This document shows, one piece after another, positions 42,943-52,276 of a DNA stretch of 64,000 nucleotides (within the stretch, counting starts at the first letter, position 1; every line of letters begins with the position of its first letter). Made by a program: the position numbers and the translations under genes. The notes below the pieces were generated by a model that did not search any database, had not been told where the DNA came from, and saw only the letters and a program-made list of their open reading frames with translations. Source of the DNA: Sphingomonadales bacterium (lineage in GTDB: Bacteria > Pseudomonadota > Alphaproteobacteria > Sphingomonadales > Sphingomonadaceae); the NCBI GenBank assembly GCA_025352685.1, contig JANXSN010000038.1:1-64000 (forward strand), given 5' to 3'.

Positions 42943-43526
42943 CGTGTCGGCGGAACATCGGGTTCGGTACCGAGACCGTTTTTCAGCATATAGGGAATGT
43001 GGGCGATCCCGAAGGCCATCGAGAGGGGGATCAGTGCCCAGATCTTCACTGCCAGCCAGGTTTCAAAACTGAGATTGCGTACGAGAATCTCGTTGAGCAC
43101 GGCCATGCCGAGAAAGAACAGGCCCCAATTTCGAGACAGCACAAGCCACGCCCGCGTGCCCAGTCCCTCAAATCCTGCCTCAAGAACGTATTTTAATAAG
43201 GGGCGTCCGAGCAAAGCACCTCCCAAGAGCAAACTGCCAAGACCGGCGTAGATAATGGTCGGTTTGAGCTGAATAAACCGGGGATCGTGGAACCAGATCG
43301 TCAGCGCGCCGAAGCCAACAATCAGGATTGCTGAAAGCGCAAGCATCGGCGAGACGCGCCCAATTCTTACTTTGGACACCACGACTGCCACCACGATCGT
43401 CGCCATGAACACGGCTGTGCCAACGAACACGCCGGCCAGCCTGAAGGCAATGAAGAACGCAATCAGCGGTCCATAGTCGAGCAGTAATCCCATGTTACTG
43501 ACGCCCTTTGGCTTGTCGTCACTCAC
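42939..43526 (-). CDS. yciB: YciB/IspA-type septation inner-membrane protein
   Basis: 195 residues with five to six hydrophobic helices. Family segments are LLLDYGPLIAFFIAFRLAGV and KPTIIYAGLGSLLLGGALLG, then RNWGLFFLGMAVLNE and WLAVKIWALIPLSMAFGI. It is an intracellular septation protein A homologue involved in envelope integrity in E. coli. It is coupled to ftsY by a 4-base overlap. Confidence 0.92.
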   Translation of the reverse strand: MSDDKPKGVSNMGLLLDYGPLIAFFIAFRLAGVFVGTAVFMATIVVAVVVSKVRIGRVSPMLALSAILIVGFGALTIWFHDPRFIQLKPTIIYAGLGSLLLGGALLGRPLLKYVLEAGFEGLGTRAWLVLSRNWGLFFLGMAVLNEILVRNLSFETWLAVKIWALIPLSMAFGIAHIPYMLKNGLGTEPDVPPTR

Positions 43527-44449
43527 TGTTCCACTCCTGCAATTGCATTTGCCAGTTCCTGAGGGTCGAACGGACGCAGGTCGTCGATCGTTTCACCGAC
43601 GCCGACTGCATAGATTGGCAGGCCGTATTTCGCTGCTGCGGCAACCAATACGCCGCCCCGCGCTGTGCCGTCGAGCTTTGTCATCACAAGCCCGGTAACC
43701 CCGGCCATTTCCTTGAAGACGTCGATCTGGCTCAAAGCGTTTTGTCCCGTCGTCGCATCAAGCACGAGCACGACGTTATGCGGCGCCGCTGGATTGAGGC
43801 GCCCTAACACGCGACGAACCTTTGCGAGTTCATCCATCAACTCGCGTTTGTTCTGTAACCGGCCCGCGGTATCGACGATCAGCACATCGATGCCCGTGGC
43901 CGTCGCCTGTTTGACGGCATCATAAACGACGCCTGCAGCGTCGCCACCTTCGGGACCCGTTACGATCGGCACGCCAAGTCGTTCGGCCCAGACCCTCAAC
44001 TGACCGATTGCAGCAGCACGGAACGTGTCGCCCGCTGCCAGCATGACACCATAGTCCTGCTCGATCAGCGCGTGCGCCATCTTGGCGATCGTAGTGGTTT
44101 TGCCCGATCCGTTAACCCCGATCACAAGGATCACCTGCGGCCGCGGGAAAGCGTCGATTTTCAGTGGCTTGGCGACCGGAGCCAGCACCTCGGCGATTTC
44201 TTCAGCAATCACCTTTCGCAGCCCGGTCTCGTCAATCCCCCGTTCGAAGCGGCGATCCTCAAGTTCGGCCCGAATCCGCGCGGCGGTGGGCGCACCCAGA
44301 TCGGCGGCGATCAAGACGTCCTCGATCGTATCCAGTGTGGCGGTGTCGAGATGGCCTCGTGCAACGATGTCGGTTAGCCCAGTTCCAAGCTTTTCAGACG
44401 TCCGCCTGAAGCCGGTTAACAATCGTTGGCTCCAGCTCCGCTCGCTCAT
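43523..44449 (-). CDS. ftsY: Signal recognition particle receptor FtsY
   Basis: 308 residues, the NG core only; the acidic A domain of E. coli FtsY is almost absent. GTPase motifs are GVNGSGKTTTIAKMAHAL (G1), DTFRAAAIGQLRVWAERLGV (insertion-box start), DTAGRLQNKRELMDELAKV (G3), TKLDGTARGG (G4) and the closing GVGETIDDLRPFDPQE. It docks Ffh-ribosome complexes at the inner membrane. It overlaps mtaB upstream and yciB downstream by 4 bases. Confidence 0.96.
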   Translation of the reverse strand: MSERSWSQRLLTGFRRTSEKLGTGLTDIVARGHLDTATLDTIEDVLIAADLGAPTAARIRAELEDRRFERGIDETGLRKVIAEEIAEVLAPVAKPLKIDAFPRPQVILVIGVNGSGKTTTIAKMAHALIEQDYGVMLAAGDTFRAAAIGQLRVWAERLGVPIVTGPEGGDAAGVVYDAVKQATATGIDVLIVDTAGRLQNKRELMDELAKVRRVLGRLNPAAPHNVVLVLDATTGQNALSQIDVFKEMAGVTGLVMTKLDGTARGGVLVAAAAKYGLPIYAVGVGETIDDLRPFDPQELANAIAGVEQ

Positions 44450-45594
44450 GCGATACGGGCCTGAAGGCGGTCGCCGACGACACCAACGATTTGCATCGGC
44501 ACGATGCTCCCACGCGCCTGCGTCGGGGCGAATTCGACAGTGGCAAAATTCGGCGCATGGCCGCTCGACCCGTCGGCCTCGACCAGCACGTCCTGGTAAC
44601 TACCCACGAGTGTTCTAAGCCACGCCTGCTTGCGGGCTTGGGCGTGGTCGCGAAGCTCGCGCGCCCGCGCGCGCGCGGCGCCGGCGGCCACCTGCGGCAT
44701 ACGCTCTGCGGCTGTGCCTGGTCGCGGCGAATACGGAAAAACATGAGCGAACATGATATCGCAGGCGTCGAGAATGGCGAGGTTTTTACCATGCCTCTCG
44801 GTAGTCTCGGTTGGGAAACCGGCAATCAGATCGGCGCCAACAGCAATCTCCGGGCGCGCCCGCCTGAGACGGGCCACCAGTCGAACCGCCTGTTCGGGCG
44901 AATGGCGGCGCTTCATGCGTTTCAGGATGATGGGATCCCCTGACTGCAACGAGAGGTGAACATGCGGCATGATGCGCGGCTCGGACGCGATGAGAGCGAA
45001 CAAGGCTTCATCAACCTCAGCCGGATCGAGCGACGACAACCGGAGGCGGGGAAGGGCAGGCACATTGCGCAGAATCGTTCCAACCAATTCAGCGAGCGAA
45101 GGACGGTAGCTCGTGAGGTCGACGCCGGTAAGCACGACTTCGCGTTGTCCTCGCGCCACCCGCGCCGCGATTACCTCCACAATGGCCCGGGGATCAAGCG
45201 ACCGGCTCTCGCCGCGTGCCAATGTGGTCACACAAAAGGTGCACTCATGGTCGCACCCGTTCTGGACTTCTACAAAGGCGCGTGCATGATCATCGGCCGT
45301 CAGTGCCGGGCGAGCATCACGCAGCGACGTTTTGGTGACGACCTCGGCAACTTCGGACATTGCCGCAAACGCAGGACCATCTGTGGTGACCGCGCATCCC
45401 GTTACGACGATCCGCGCGTCGGGCCGACGTCGTCCGACGCGGCGGATTGCTTGCCGAGCCTGACGCACGGCCTCGCTGGTCACAGCACACGTGTTGATGA
45501 CAATCGTATCGTTGGTCGCGACAAGGGTGCGCGCGATCGATGCGCCCTCTGCGATGTTCAACCGACAACCGAAATCGATAACTTCGACGCTCAT
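44446..45594 (-). CDS. mtaB: tRNA t6A37 methylthiotransferase
   Basis: 382 residues. The N-terminal UPF0004 cluster cysteines lie in DFGCRLNIAEG, INTCAVTSEA and TGCAVTTDG. The radical-SAM cluster is in QNGCDHECTFCVTTLARGES (C-x3-C-x2-C). A C-terminal TRAM-like part ends RGSIVPMQIVGVVGDRLQAR. It adds methylthio to t6A at position 37 of tRNAs reading ANN codons. The family match to MtaB over MiaB rests on the FGC start and on length. Confidence 0.92.
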   Translation of the reverse strand: MSVEVIDFGCRLNIAEGASIARTLVATNDTIVINTCAVTSEAVRQARQAIRRVGRRRPDARIVVTGCAVTTDGPAFAAMSEVAEVVTKTSLRDARPALTADDHARAFVEVQNGCDHECTFCVTTLARGESRSLDPRAIVEVIAARVARGQREVVLTGVDLTSYRPSLAELVGTILRNVPALPRLRLSSLDPAEVDEALFALIASEPRIMPHVHLSLQSGDPIILKRMKRRHSPEQAVRLVARLRRARPEIAVGADLIAGFPTETTERHGKNLAILDACDIMFAHVFPYSPRPGTAAERMPQVAAGAARARARELRDHAQARKQAWLRTLVGSYQDVLVEADGSSGHAPNFATVEFAPTQARGSIVPMQIVGVVGDRLQARIA

Positions 45595-46394
45595 AAAGGA
45601 AACATGTCCCAGTCAATTTCACCGCTGAACACAAAGGTGGCCGGACCCGTCATGCGGATCGCTTCTCCCGGCGCCCAGGCAATACTCAGCGTGCCGCCGG
45701 CCATGACAACTTCGACGGGCGATGAAACCCGTTTCGACCGAATCGCTGCAACCGCCGTTGCACAGGCTCCGGTTCCGCATGCGCGGGTCAGGCCCGCGCC
45801 ACGCTCCCATGTTCGCAGCGCGACACGTCCATCCTCCTGAACTGCCGCAACATTCACATTTATCCTTTCGGGAAAAAGCGGATCATGCTCGATCTGGGGG
45901 CCAAGGGCCGCCAGATCGATTGCCTGCGCGTCCTCGACAAAAAACACGACATGCGGATTTCCGACGTTGACCGCGGTCGGCTCGCTCAGCGTGTCCCATC
46001 CGATCGGAATGGGTGCGGTATCCATGCCGTAGGCGAGAGGGATGTCCTGCCACTCAAATGTCGGCGGTTGCAGTTCGGCGGTAGCACCGGTGTCACTGGG
46101 CGCAATCGTCACCTTGCCCGCTTGCGTCTGCAGAACCGCCCTGCCGATCAGCACAGCGGCCGCACGATACGCATTGCCGCAAGCCTGCGCTTCACCCCCG
46201 TCGGCATTCCAGATGCGCATGGCAGCATCAGCTGTGTCACTTGGCTCGAGCAGGATTAATTGGTCAAAGCCGACGCCTGTGTGACGGTCACCGATCGCGC
46301 ATGCACGCGCCGGCGACATCGCGACCGGCGCGACGCGCGCGTCGATGACGACAAAGTCGTTTCCCAGTCCATGCATCTTGTGAAAACGGGCCAT
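45591..46394 (-). CDS. dapF: Diaminopimelate epimerase
   Basis: 267 residues. Both catalytic cysteines are present, in AQACGNAYRAAA and TRACGTGACATAV, and the start is MARFHKMHGLGNDFVVID. It makes meso-diaminopimelate for peptidoglycan and lysine. It heads the dapF-mtaB-ftsY-yciB overlap chain. Confidence 0.96.
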   Translation of the reverse strand: MARFHKMHGLGNDFVVIDARVAPVAMSPARACAIGDRHTGVGFDQLILLEPSDTADAAMRIWNADGGEAQACGNAYRAAAVLIGRAVLQTQAGKVTIAPSDTGATAELQPPTFEWQDIPLAYGMDTAPIPIGWDTLSEPTAVNVGNPHVVFFVEDAQAIDLAALGPQIEHDPLFPERINVNVAAVQEDGRVALRTWERGAGLTRACGTGACATAVAAIRSKRVSSPVEVVMAGGTLSIAWAPGEAIRMTGPATFVFSGEIDWDMFPL

Positions 46395-46432
46395 AATGGC
46401 CGCGATCTAGGGACGAGCGAGCGTCAAGTCCA

Positions 46433-48085
46433 TTAGGCGGTGCGGCGCAGCGCTGCTGCAGCGGCCGGCAACACTTCGGTAATTGGTTCAACGGCGACGG
46501 GCTCGGCGGTGCGCGCATAGGGCAGCAGGTTGCGTTCAGCGAGCAGTGTGCGCGTCTGGGGAATGGAGGTTGGACGTCCGTAAAGCCAGCCTTGGCCCTT
46601 GTGGCAACCAAGCTGGCGCAGGCGTTCCTCGATCGCAACATCTTCAACGCCTTCGGCGGTCACCGGCAAGCTCAAACTTTCGCCGAGGCGGGTGATCGCA
46701 TTTACGATGGCGGCGCTTTCAGGATTGTCGAGGATTGACGTCACGAAACTCTTGTCGATCTTTATCCGGTCGAACGGGAGCGCGCGCAGGTGCGCGAGTG
46801 ATGAATAGCCGGTGCCAAAATCGTCGAGCGACAAGCGGATGCCCTGATTTTTCAAGCTTCCCACAATCGACTGTGCCAGCGCCAGGTTCTCGAACAGCGA
46901 GGTCTCGGTTATTTCGACTTCGAGCCGGTTTGCCGGAAAGCCGGTTTCCGCCAGCAACTTCACGATCTTTTGTGCAAGCCACGGATCTTTCAGCTGCATC
47001 GGCGAAATATTAACCGACAGCGTCAACCCCTGATCCCAGTTGCGCGCCTCAAACAGTGCCGCACGCATGACCGCAAGCGAGAGGTCGGCAATCATGCCGG
47101 TCTCTTCGGCAATCGGTATGAACAATTCGGGTGAGACCAAGCCCCTCGTTGGGTGGTCCCACCGGGCGAGCATCTCGAAACCATGCAGCTGGCCGGTCGT
47201 CAGATCGATCTGCTGTTCGAAATAAGGAACGAATTCACCGCCCGGAATGCCGCGCCGCATGCTGGCTTCCAGTTCGTTGCGCGCCTGAAGTTCGCGCTCC
47301 ATCGATGCGTCAAACCAGCTGTGGCGATTGCGGCCCTGATGCTTGGCAGCATACATCGCGATGTCGGCGCGGCGCATCAACGCATCGACGTCCGTGCAGT
47401 CGGACTCCGAGCGGGCGATCCCGCACGAGACCGAAATATGCGTATGGATGCCGTCGGCATCGAAAGGTTGTGCCAATCGCGAAACGATAGCCTGCGCAAC
47501 CCGCTCGACGACATCCGGATAGGCATGATCGAAGGCGAACAGGCAAGCAAATTCATCGCCCCCCAAGCGCGCCGAGATTGCAGAGGGAGGGATCAAGCCG
47601 GCGATTTCTGAGGCAACAGCTTTTATCAGGGCGTCCCCGATGGCGTGGCCGTGGACATCATTGACGTTTTTGAAATGGTCGAGATCGAGCATCAGGAGCG
47701 CGACGGCCTTTTGTCGCCGGAACGCGCGCTGAATGAGTTGCGTGCCCTGTTCGATTACGGCGCGGCGGTTGTAAAAGCCGGTGAGAGGATCGCGCGACGC
47801 CAGCAAGCTGGCACGTTGTTCGGCAGCCGTGCGTTCGTCGATCTCGTTCGTCAGGTCGCGATACCGCCGCCACCCGAACAGGATCAGCGCAACATTGAGC
47901 AGCACCGCCACGCCGAGCAGTCGGTCACTGCCGCCGCTCACCCCCAAGAGCATATCGATCGTGCTTGATAAAAGCCGTCCGCTGGTTCCCACGAAAAGCG
48001 CGATCGAAACCAGCACAATCGTGCCCGTCAAAATGTCGTTGCGCGCGTTGACCGTCCTCGAACGGGCGCTGGTCTTTTCGGTCAC
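46433..48085 (-). CDS. Membrane GGDEF-EAL protein (c-di-GMP synthesis and breakdown)
   Basis: About 550 residues from a GTG at 48085 preceded by AGGGG; the upstream open frame has no ribosome site. Two membrane helices (ILTGTIVLVSIALFVGTSG and LLGVAVLLNVALILFGW) are followed by GGDEF (RLGGDEFACLF), with no RxxD inhibitory site just before. An EAL domain follows with FEMLARWDHP, NISPMQL, EVEITETSLFEN, DDFGTGYSSLAHLR, KIDKSF and TAEGVED. All catalytic residues of both domains are retained, so the protein could do either reaction. No sensory domain is recognised outside the membrane part. Confidence 0.93.
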   Translation of the reverse strand: MTEKTSARSRTVNARNDILTGTIVLVSIALFVGTSGRLLSSTIDMLLGVSGGSDRLLGVAVLLNVALILFGWRRYRDLTNEIDERTAAEQRASLLASRDPLTGFYNRRAVIEQGTQLIQRAFRRQKAVALLMLDLDHFKNVNDVHGHAIGDALIKAVASEIAGLIPPSAISARLGGDEFACLFAFDHAYPDVVERVAQAIVSRLAQPFDADGIHTHISVSCGIARSESDCTDVDALMRRADIAMYAAKHQGRNRHSWFDASMERELQARNELEASMRRGIPGGEFVPYFEQQIDLTTGQLHGFEMLARWDHPTRGLVSPELFIPIAEETGMIADLSLAVMRAALFEARNWDQGLTLSVNISPMQLKDPWLAQKIVKLLAETGFPANRLEVEITETSLFENLALAQSIVGSLKNQGIRLSLDDFGTGYSSLAHLRALPFDRIKIDKSFVTSILDNPESAAIVNAITRLGESLSLPVTAEGVEDVAIEERLRQLGCHKGQGWLYGRPTSIPQTRTLLAERNLLPYARTAEPVAVEPITEVLPAAAAALRRTA

Positions 48086-48307
48086 GGACTGCCCCTGCTG
48101 CGTACGTTGGACATGGACTGTAACGGGCACGGGTGAAAAAGCTGTAAACGCCAGTGTAAACGATACGCGTTGACGCCGATACAGGCCGCGACTAGACGAC
48201 TGCCGGCATCGATGAGCGATGTCCATGTGCACTATTGTGCGCGCCAGCCGACGAGGTTTCGTCCGCTGGCGTTTTTTGCATGGTCAAAGATTAGGAGTGA
48301 AGGTCAC

Positions 48308-49702
48308 TTGTTCGACACGCTGAGCGATCGCCTCGGAAGCGTTTTCGATCGGTTGAAGGGCAGGGGTGCGCTCACCGAAGCGGACGTACGCGCGGCAATG
48401 CGTGAAGTGCGTGTGGCGCTGCTGGAGGCCGATGTCGCGCTGGCAGTTGCGCGCTCGTTCGTCGACAGCATCACTGACAAGGCCATCGGCCAGAATGTGC
48501 TGCGCTCTGTCACGCCAGGGCAGCAGGTTGTCAAAATCGTCAATGACGCGCTGACCGAAATGTTGGGCGCCGAGGCCTCCGATCTCAATCTCGAGGTCGC
48601 CCCGCCCGCGGTTATCATGATGGTTGGCCTTCAAGGGTCGGGCAAGACCACGACGTCGGCCAAGATCGCCAAGCGGTTGACAGAGAAGGGCCGCAAGAAG
48701 GTTTTGATGGCGTCACTCGACGTCAACCGCCCTGCCGCTCAGGAACAGCTCGCCGTGCTCGGCGCTCAAACAGGCGTGGCGACCTTGCCGATCGTGACGG
48801 GTCAACAGCCCGTAGATATCGCGAGGCGCGCGCTGACGGCTGCCAAGTTGCAGGGTTATGATGTCCTGATCCTCGATACTGCTGGTCGCCTTCATGTCGA
48901 TCCGGCGCTGATGGACGAGATGCGTGCCGTATCGCAGGCGTCTGCTCCAACCGAGACACTGCTCGTCGTCGACAGTCTGACTGGGCAAGATGCAGTCAAC
49001 GTCGCCAAAAGTTTCTCCGATCAGGTGCCGCTGACGGGCATTGTATTGACCAGGATGGACGGCGATGCGCGCGGCGGTGCGGCGCTTTCGATGCGCGCGA
49101 TCACCGGAAAGCCGATCAAGTTTGTCGGTACCGGTGAAAAGCTCGACGGTCTCGAACTGTTCCACCCGAGCCGTGTCGCAGGCCGTATCCTAGGTATGGG
49201 TGACGTCGTCTCGCTCGTCGAACGTGCCGCCGAAAGCATCCAGGTAGAGGACGCCGAAGCGCTCGCAGCTAAGATGCAAAAGGGCCAGTTCGATATGAAC
49301 GACCTGCGCATGCAATTGAAGCAGATGCAGAATATGGGCGGCCTTGGTGCGCTCGTAGGAATGATCCCTGGCATGAAAAAAGCGCAAGCGGCAATGGCCG
49401 CGGGTGCGGTGAGCGACAAGACGCTCGTGCATATGGACGCGATCATTGGCTCCATGACGCCGAAAGAACGTGCGAAGCCTGAATTGCTGCAGGCAAAGCG
49501 CAAGATCCGCATTGCCAAAGGATCAGGCCTGACCGTGCAAGAGGTCAACAAGCTCCTCAAAATGCACCAGGAAATGGCAACAGCCATGAAAAAACTCAAG
49601 AAAATGGGCGGTCTGAAGGCGCTGATGGGGATGATGGGCGGTGGCGCGGGCGGCCTCGGCGGCATGTTGGGCGGTGGAATGCCGCCCGGTTTCAAGAAAT
49701 AG
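48308..49702 (+). CDS. ffh: Signal recognition particle protein Ffh
   Basis: 464 residues from the TTG at 48308, which gives LFDTLSDRLGSVFDRLKGRG, the family start. GAAGG lies a few bases before it. GTPase motifs are GLQGSGKTTTSAKIAKRL, DVNRPAAQEQL, DTAGRLHVD and TRMDGDARGGAAL. The C-terminal M domain contains the SRP RNA-binding SGLTVQEVNKLLKMHQEM and a Met/Gly-rich tail. It binds signal sequences and the ffs RNA found at 23.1 kb. It leads the series with rpsP. Confidence 0.96.
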   Translation: MFDTLSDRLGSVFDRLKGRGALTEADVRAAMREVRVALLEADVALAVARSFVDSITDKAIGQNVLRSVTPGQQVVKIVNDALTEMLGAEASDLNLEVAPPAVIMMVGLQGSGKTTTSAKIAKRLTEKGRKKVLMASLDVNRPAAQEQLAVLGAQTGVATLPIVTGQQPVDIARRALTAAKLQGYDVLILDTAGRLHVDPALMDEMRAVSQASAPTETLLVVDSLTGQDAVNVAKSFSDQVPLTGIVLTRMDGDARGGAALSMRAITGKPIKFVGTGEKLDGLELFHPSRVAGRILGMGDVVSLVERAAESIQVEDAEALAAKMQKGQFDMNDLRMQLKQMQNMGGLGALVGMIPGMKKAQAAMAAGAVSDKTLVHMDAIIGSMTPKERAKPELLQAKRKIRIAKGSGLTVQEVNKLLKMHQEMATAMKKLKKMGGLKALMGMMGGGAGGLGGMLGGGMPPGFKK

Positions 49703-49741
49703 CTTCAACCGGATAATCAGATCAACGAAGGAAGTAAGACA

Positions 49742-50443
<702 letters not shown>

Positions 50444-50452
50444 GCTTAAGCC

Positions 50453-50914
50453 TTGGATCCGCGCCGCCCCGTTACGCTCGCCGCAATCGCTGGCGCGCAT
50501 GGCGTGGGCGGCGAGGTTAAGCTCAAATTCTTCACCGACGATCTGACGGGTTACCAGAGCTTCAACGATGGTGCGCTAACACTCAAGTCGCTGCGTGGAA
50601 ACATCGCCCGTTTTGCTGAAATCCCTGATCGCACAGCCGCCGAACGCCTCCGCGGCACCGTCCTCACGGTTCCGCGTGATACACTTCCGCTGCTCCCCGA
50701 TGGCGAATATTATCATGCTGACCTGGTTGGCTTGCGTGCTGTGTCCACGGACGGCACGGACCTGGGCCATATCGTTGCAGTCGAAAACTTCGGCGCGGGT
50801 GACGTGATCGAAATCGAGAAACCGGACAAAAAGCGCTTCATGGTCCCGATGCGTCCCGATTCCGTACCCGAATGGGGCGAACGCGCGGTGATTGACGCAG
50901 CGTTTGTGGAATAA
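50453..50914 (+). CDS. rimM: 16S rRNA processing protein RimM
   Basis: 153 residues from the TTG at 50453. The N-terminal domain has LAAIAGAHGVGGEVKLKFF, and the PRC-barrel domain has DGEYYHADLVGLRAV and VENFGAGDVIEI. It helps assemble the 30S head and binds S19. Position between rpsP and trmD is conserved across bacteria. Slightly shorter than E. coli RimM (182). Confidence 0.94.
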   Translation: MDPRRPVTLAAIAGAHGVGGEVKLKFFTDDLTGYQSFNDGALTLKSLRGNIARFAEIPDRTAAERLRGTVLTVPRDTLPLLPDGEYYHADLVGLRAVSTDGTDLGHIVAVENFGAGDVIEIEKPDKKRFMVPMRPDSVPEWGERAVIDAAFVE

Positions 50915-51025
50915 TAATGCACGCCATCTTGATCGATGCAGCGGTTCTTAAAGAGCTACAGTAGGAACGTGCTGCATGGGTGCGATAAGCCTGACCTCAC
51001 ATCTTCTTTTCGGCCGGTCACGAAA

Positions 51026-51766
51026 TTGACTTTTGTTGCCCAAATCCTGACTCTTTACCCTGAAATGTTCCCTGGTCCGTTAGGATTATCGTTGGCGGGG
51101 CGGGCGCTGAGGGAGCAGAAGTGGTCTTGCTCACCGATCCAGATTCGTGATTTCGCAACCGACAAACACAAATCGGTTGATGATACTCCTGCCGGCGGGG
51201 GTGCGGGGATGATCATGCGTGCGGACGTTCTCGTGGCTGCCGTTGATCATGCCCTCAAAGTTCAGCCAACCACACCCGTCCTTGCCATGACGCCACGTGG
51301 AACACCCCTGGCACAGGCGCGCGTCCGCGAACTGGCCAGCGGCCCTGGCATTGCCATAGTTTGCGGTCGCTTTGAGGGCATCGACGAACGTTTGTTCGAT
51401 GCGCGCCCGCAGATTGAACAGATCTCGGTTGGCGACTTCATCATGTCCGGTGGAGAGGTCGGCGCACTGGCTTTGCTCGACGCTTGCATCAGGCTCCTTC
51501 CCGGCGTAATGGGCGCGCCGTTAAGCGGGAATGACGAGAGCTTCGAGACGGGGCTTTTGGAGTATCCGCACTATACCCGACCCGCACAATGGGAAGGGCG
51601 TGCGATCCCTGAAGTGTTGCGATCGGGGGATCACGCGAAAATCGCAGCTTGGCGGCAACGTCAGGCGGAAGACGATACACGGTTACGCCGACCGGATCTT
51701 TGGGAGCGTCATATCGACGCTCGGGTCCGCTCTGCCTCTGACGCGCGACGAAAGAATAAGGATTAA
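51026..51766 (+). CDS. trmD: tRNA (guanine37-N1)-methyltransferase
   Basis: 246 residues from the TTG at 51026 ([20 protein letters not shown]); the longer frame upstream does not match the family. SPOUT knot motifs are [38 protein letters not shown] and [11 protein letters not shown]. It makes m1G37, preventing +1 frameshifting. The gap to rimM is ~110 bases. Confidence 0.95.
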   Translation: MTFVAQILTLYPEMFPGPLGLSLAGRALREQKWSCSPIQIRDFATDKHKSVDDTPAGGGAGMIMRADVLVAAVDHALKVQPTTPVLAMTPRGTPLAQARVRELASGPGIAIVCGRFEGIDERLFDARPQIEQISVGDFIMSGGEVGALALLDACIRLLPGVMGAPLSGNDESFETGLLEYPHYTRPAQWEGRAIPEVLRSGDHAKIAAWRQRQAEDDTRLRRPDLWERHIDARVRSASDARRKNKD

Positions 51767-51773
51767 ATGGGGC

Positions 51774-52151
51774 ATGAACCTCATCCAGACGATCGAAGCC
51801 GAAAACATCGCAAAGCATACTGCCAAGCGGGCGATCCCCGAATTTCGTCCAGGTGACACGTTGAAGGTTGGCGTACGCGTTGTCGAAGGCGAGCGCACCC
51901 GCGTTCAGAATTATGAGGGCGTATGCATCGCCCGTTCGAACAAGGGCATGGGATCGAACTTCACGGTTCGCAAGATTTCATTCGGCGAAGGCGTCGAGCG
52001 CGTTTTTCCGCTTTACTCGCCAAATATCGACAGCATCGAAGTCATTCGCAAGGGTGCGGTGCGTCGTGCCAAGCTCTATTATCTGCGCGGTCGCCGCGGC
52101 AAGTCGGCGCGTATCGCTGAACGTCGTGACACGCGGGGCGATCACGCCTGA
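51774..52151 (+). CDS. rplS: Ribosomal protein L19
   Basis: 125 residues from the ATG reading [19 protein letters not shown]. Family segments are [40 protein letters not shown] and [16 protein letters not shown]. It sits at the 30S-50S interface. AAGGA lies about ten bases before the start. It is the last gene of the rpsP-rimM-trmD-rplS set. Confidence 0.96.
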   Translation: MNLIQTIEAENIAKHTAKRAIPEFRPGDTLKVGVRVVEGERTRVQNYEGVCIARSNKGMGSNFTVRKISFGEGVERVFPLYSPNIDSIEVIRKGAVRRAKLYYLRGRRGKSARIAERRDTRGDHA

Positions 52152-52190
52152 CGCTAAGCGAGTTACGCTGAAATTCCGATATTGCCGTCG

Positions 52191-52209
52191 TCCCGAACTT
52201 GTTTCAGGG
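52191..52209. repeat. REP-like short palindrome
   Basis: TCCCGAACTTGTTTCAGGG is an imperfect hairpin of the type found many times between genes in sphingomonad chromosomes. It lies in the 125-base gap after rplS. Without the full genome its copy number is unknown. Confidence 0.35.
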
Positions 52210-52276
52210 TGGTGCCCGCATGAACCGCAGAGTTCGTGGATGGGTAGGTGCTGAAATGAATTCAGCGTGACGCTAT

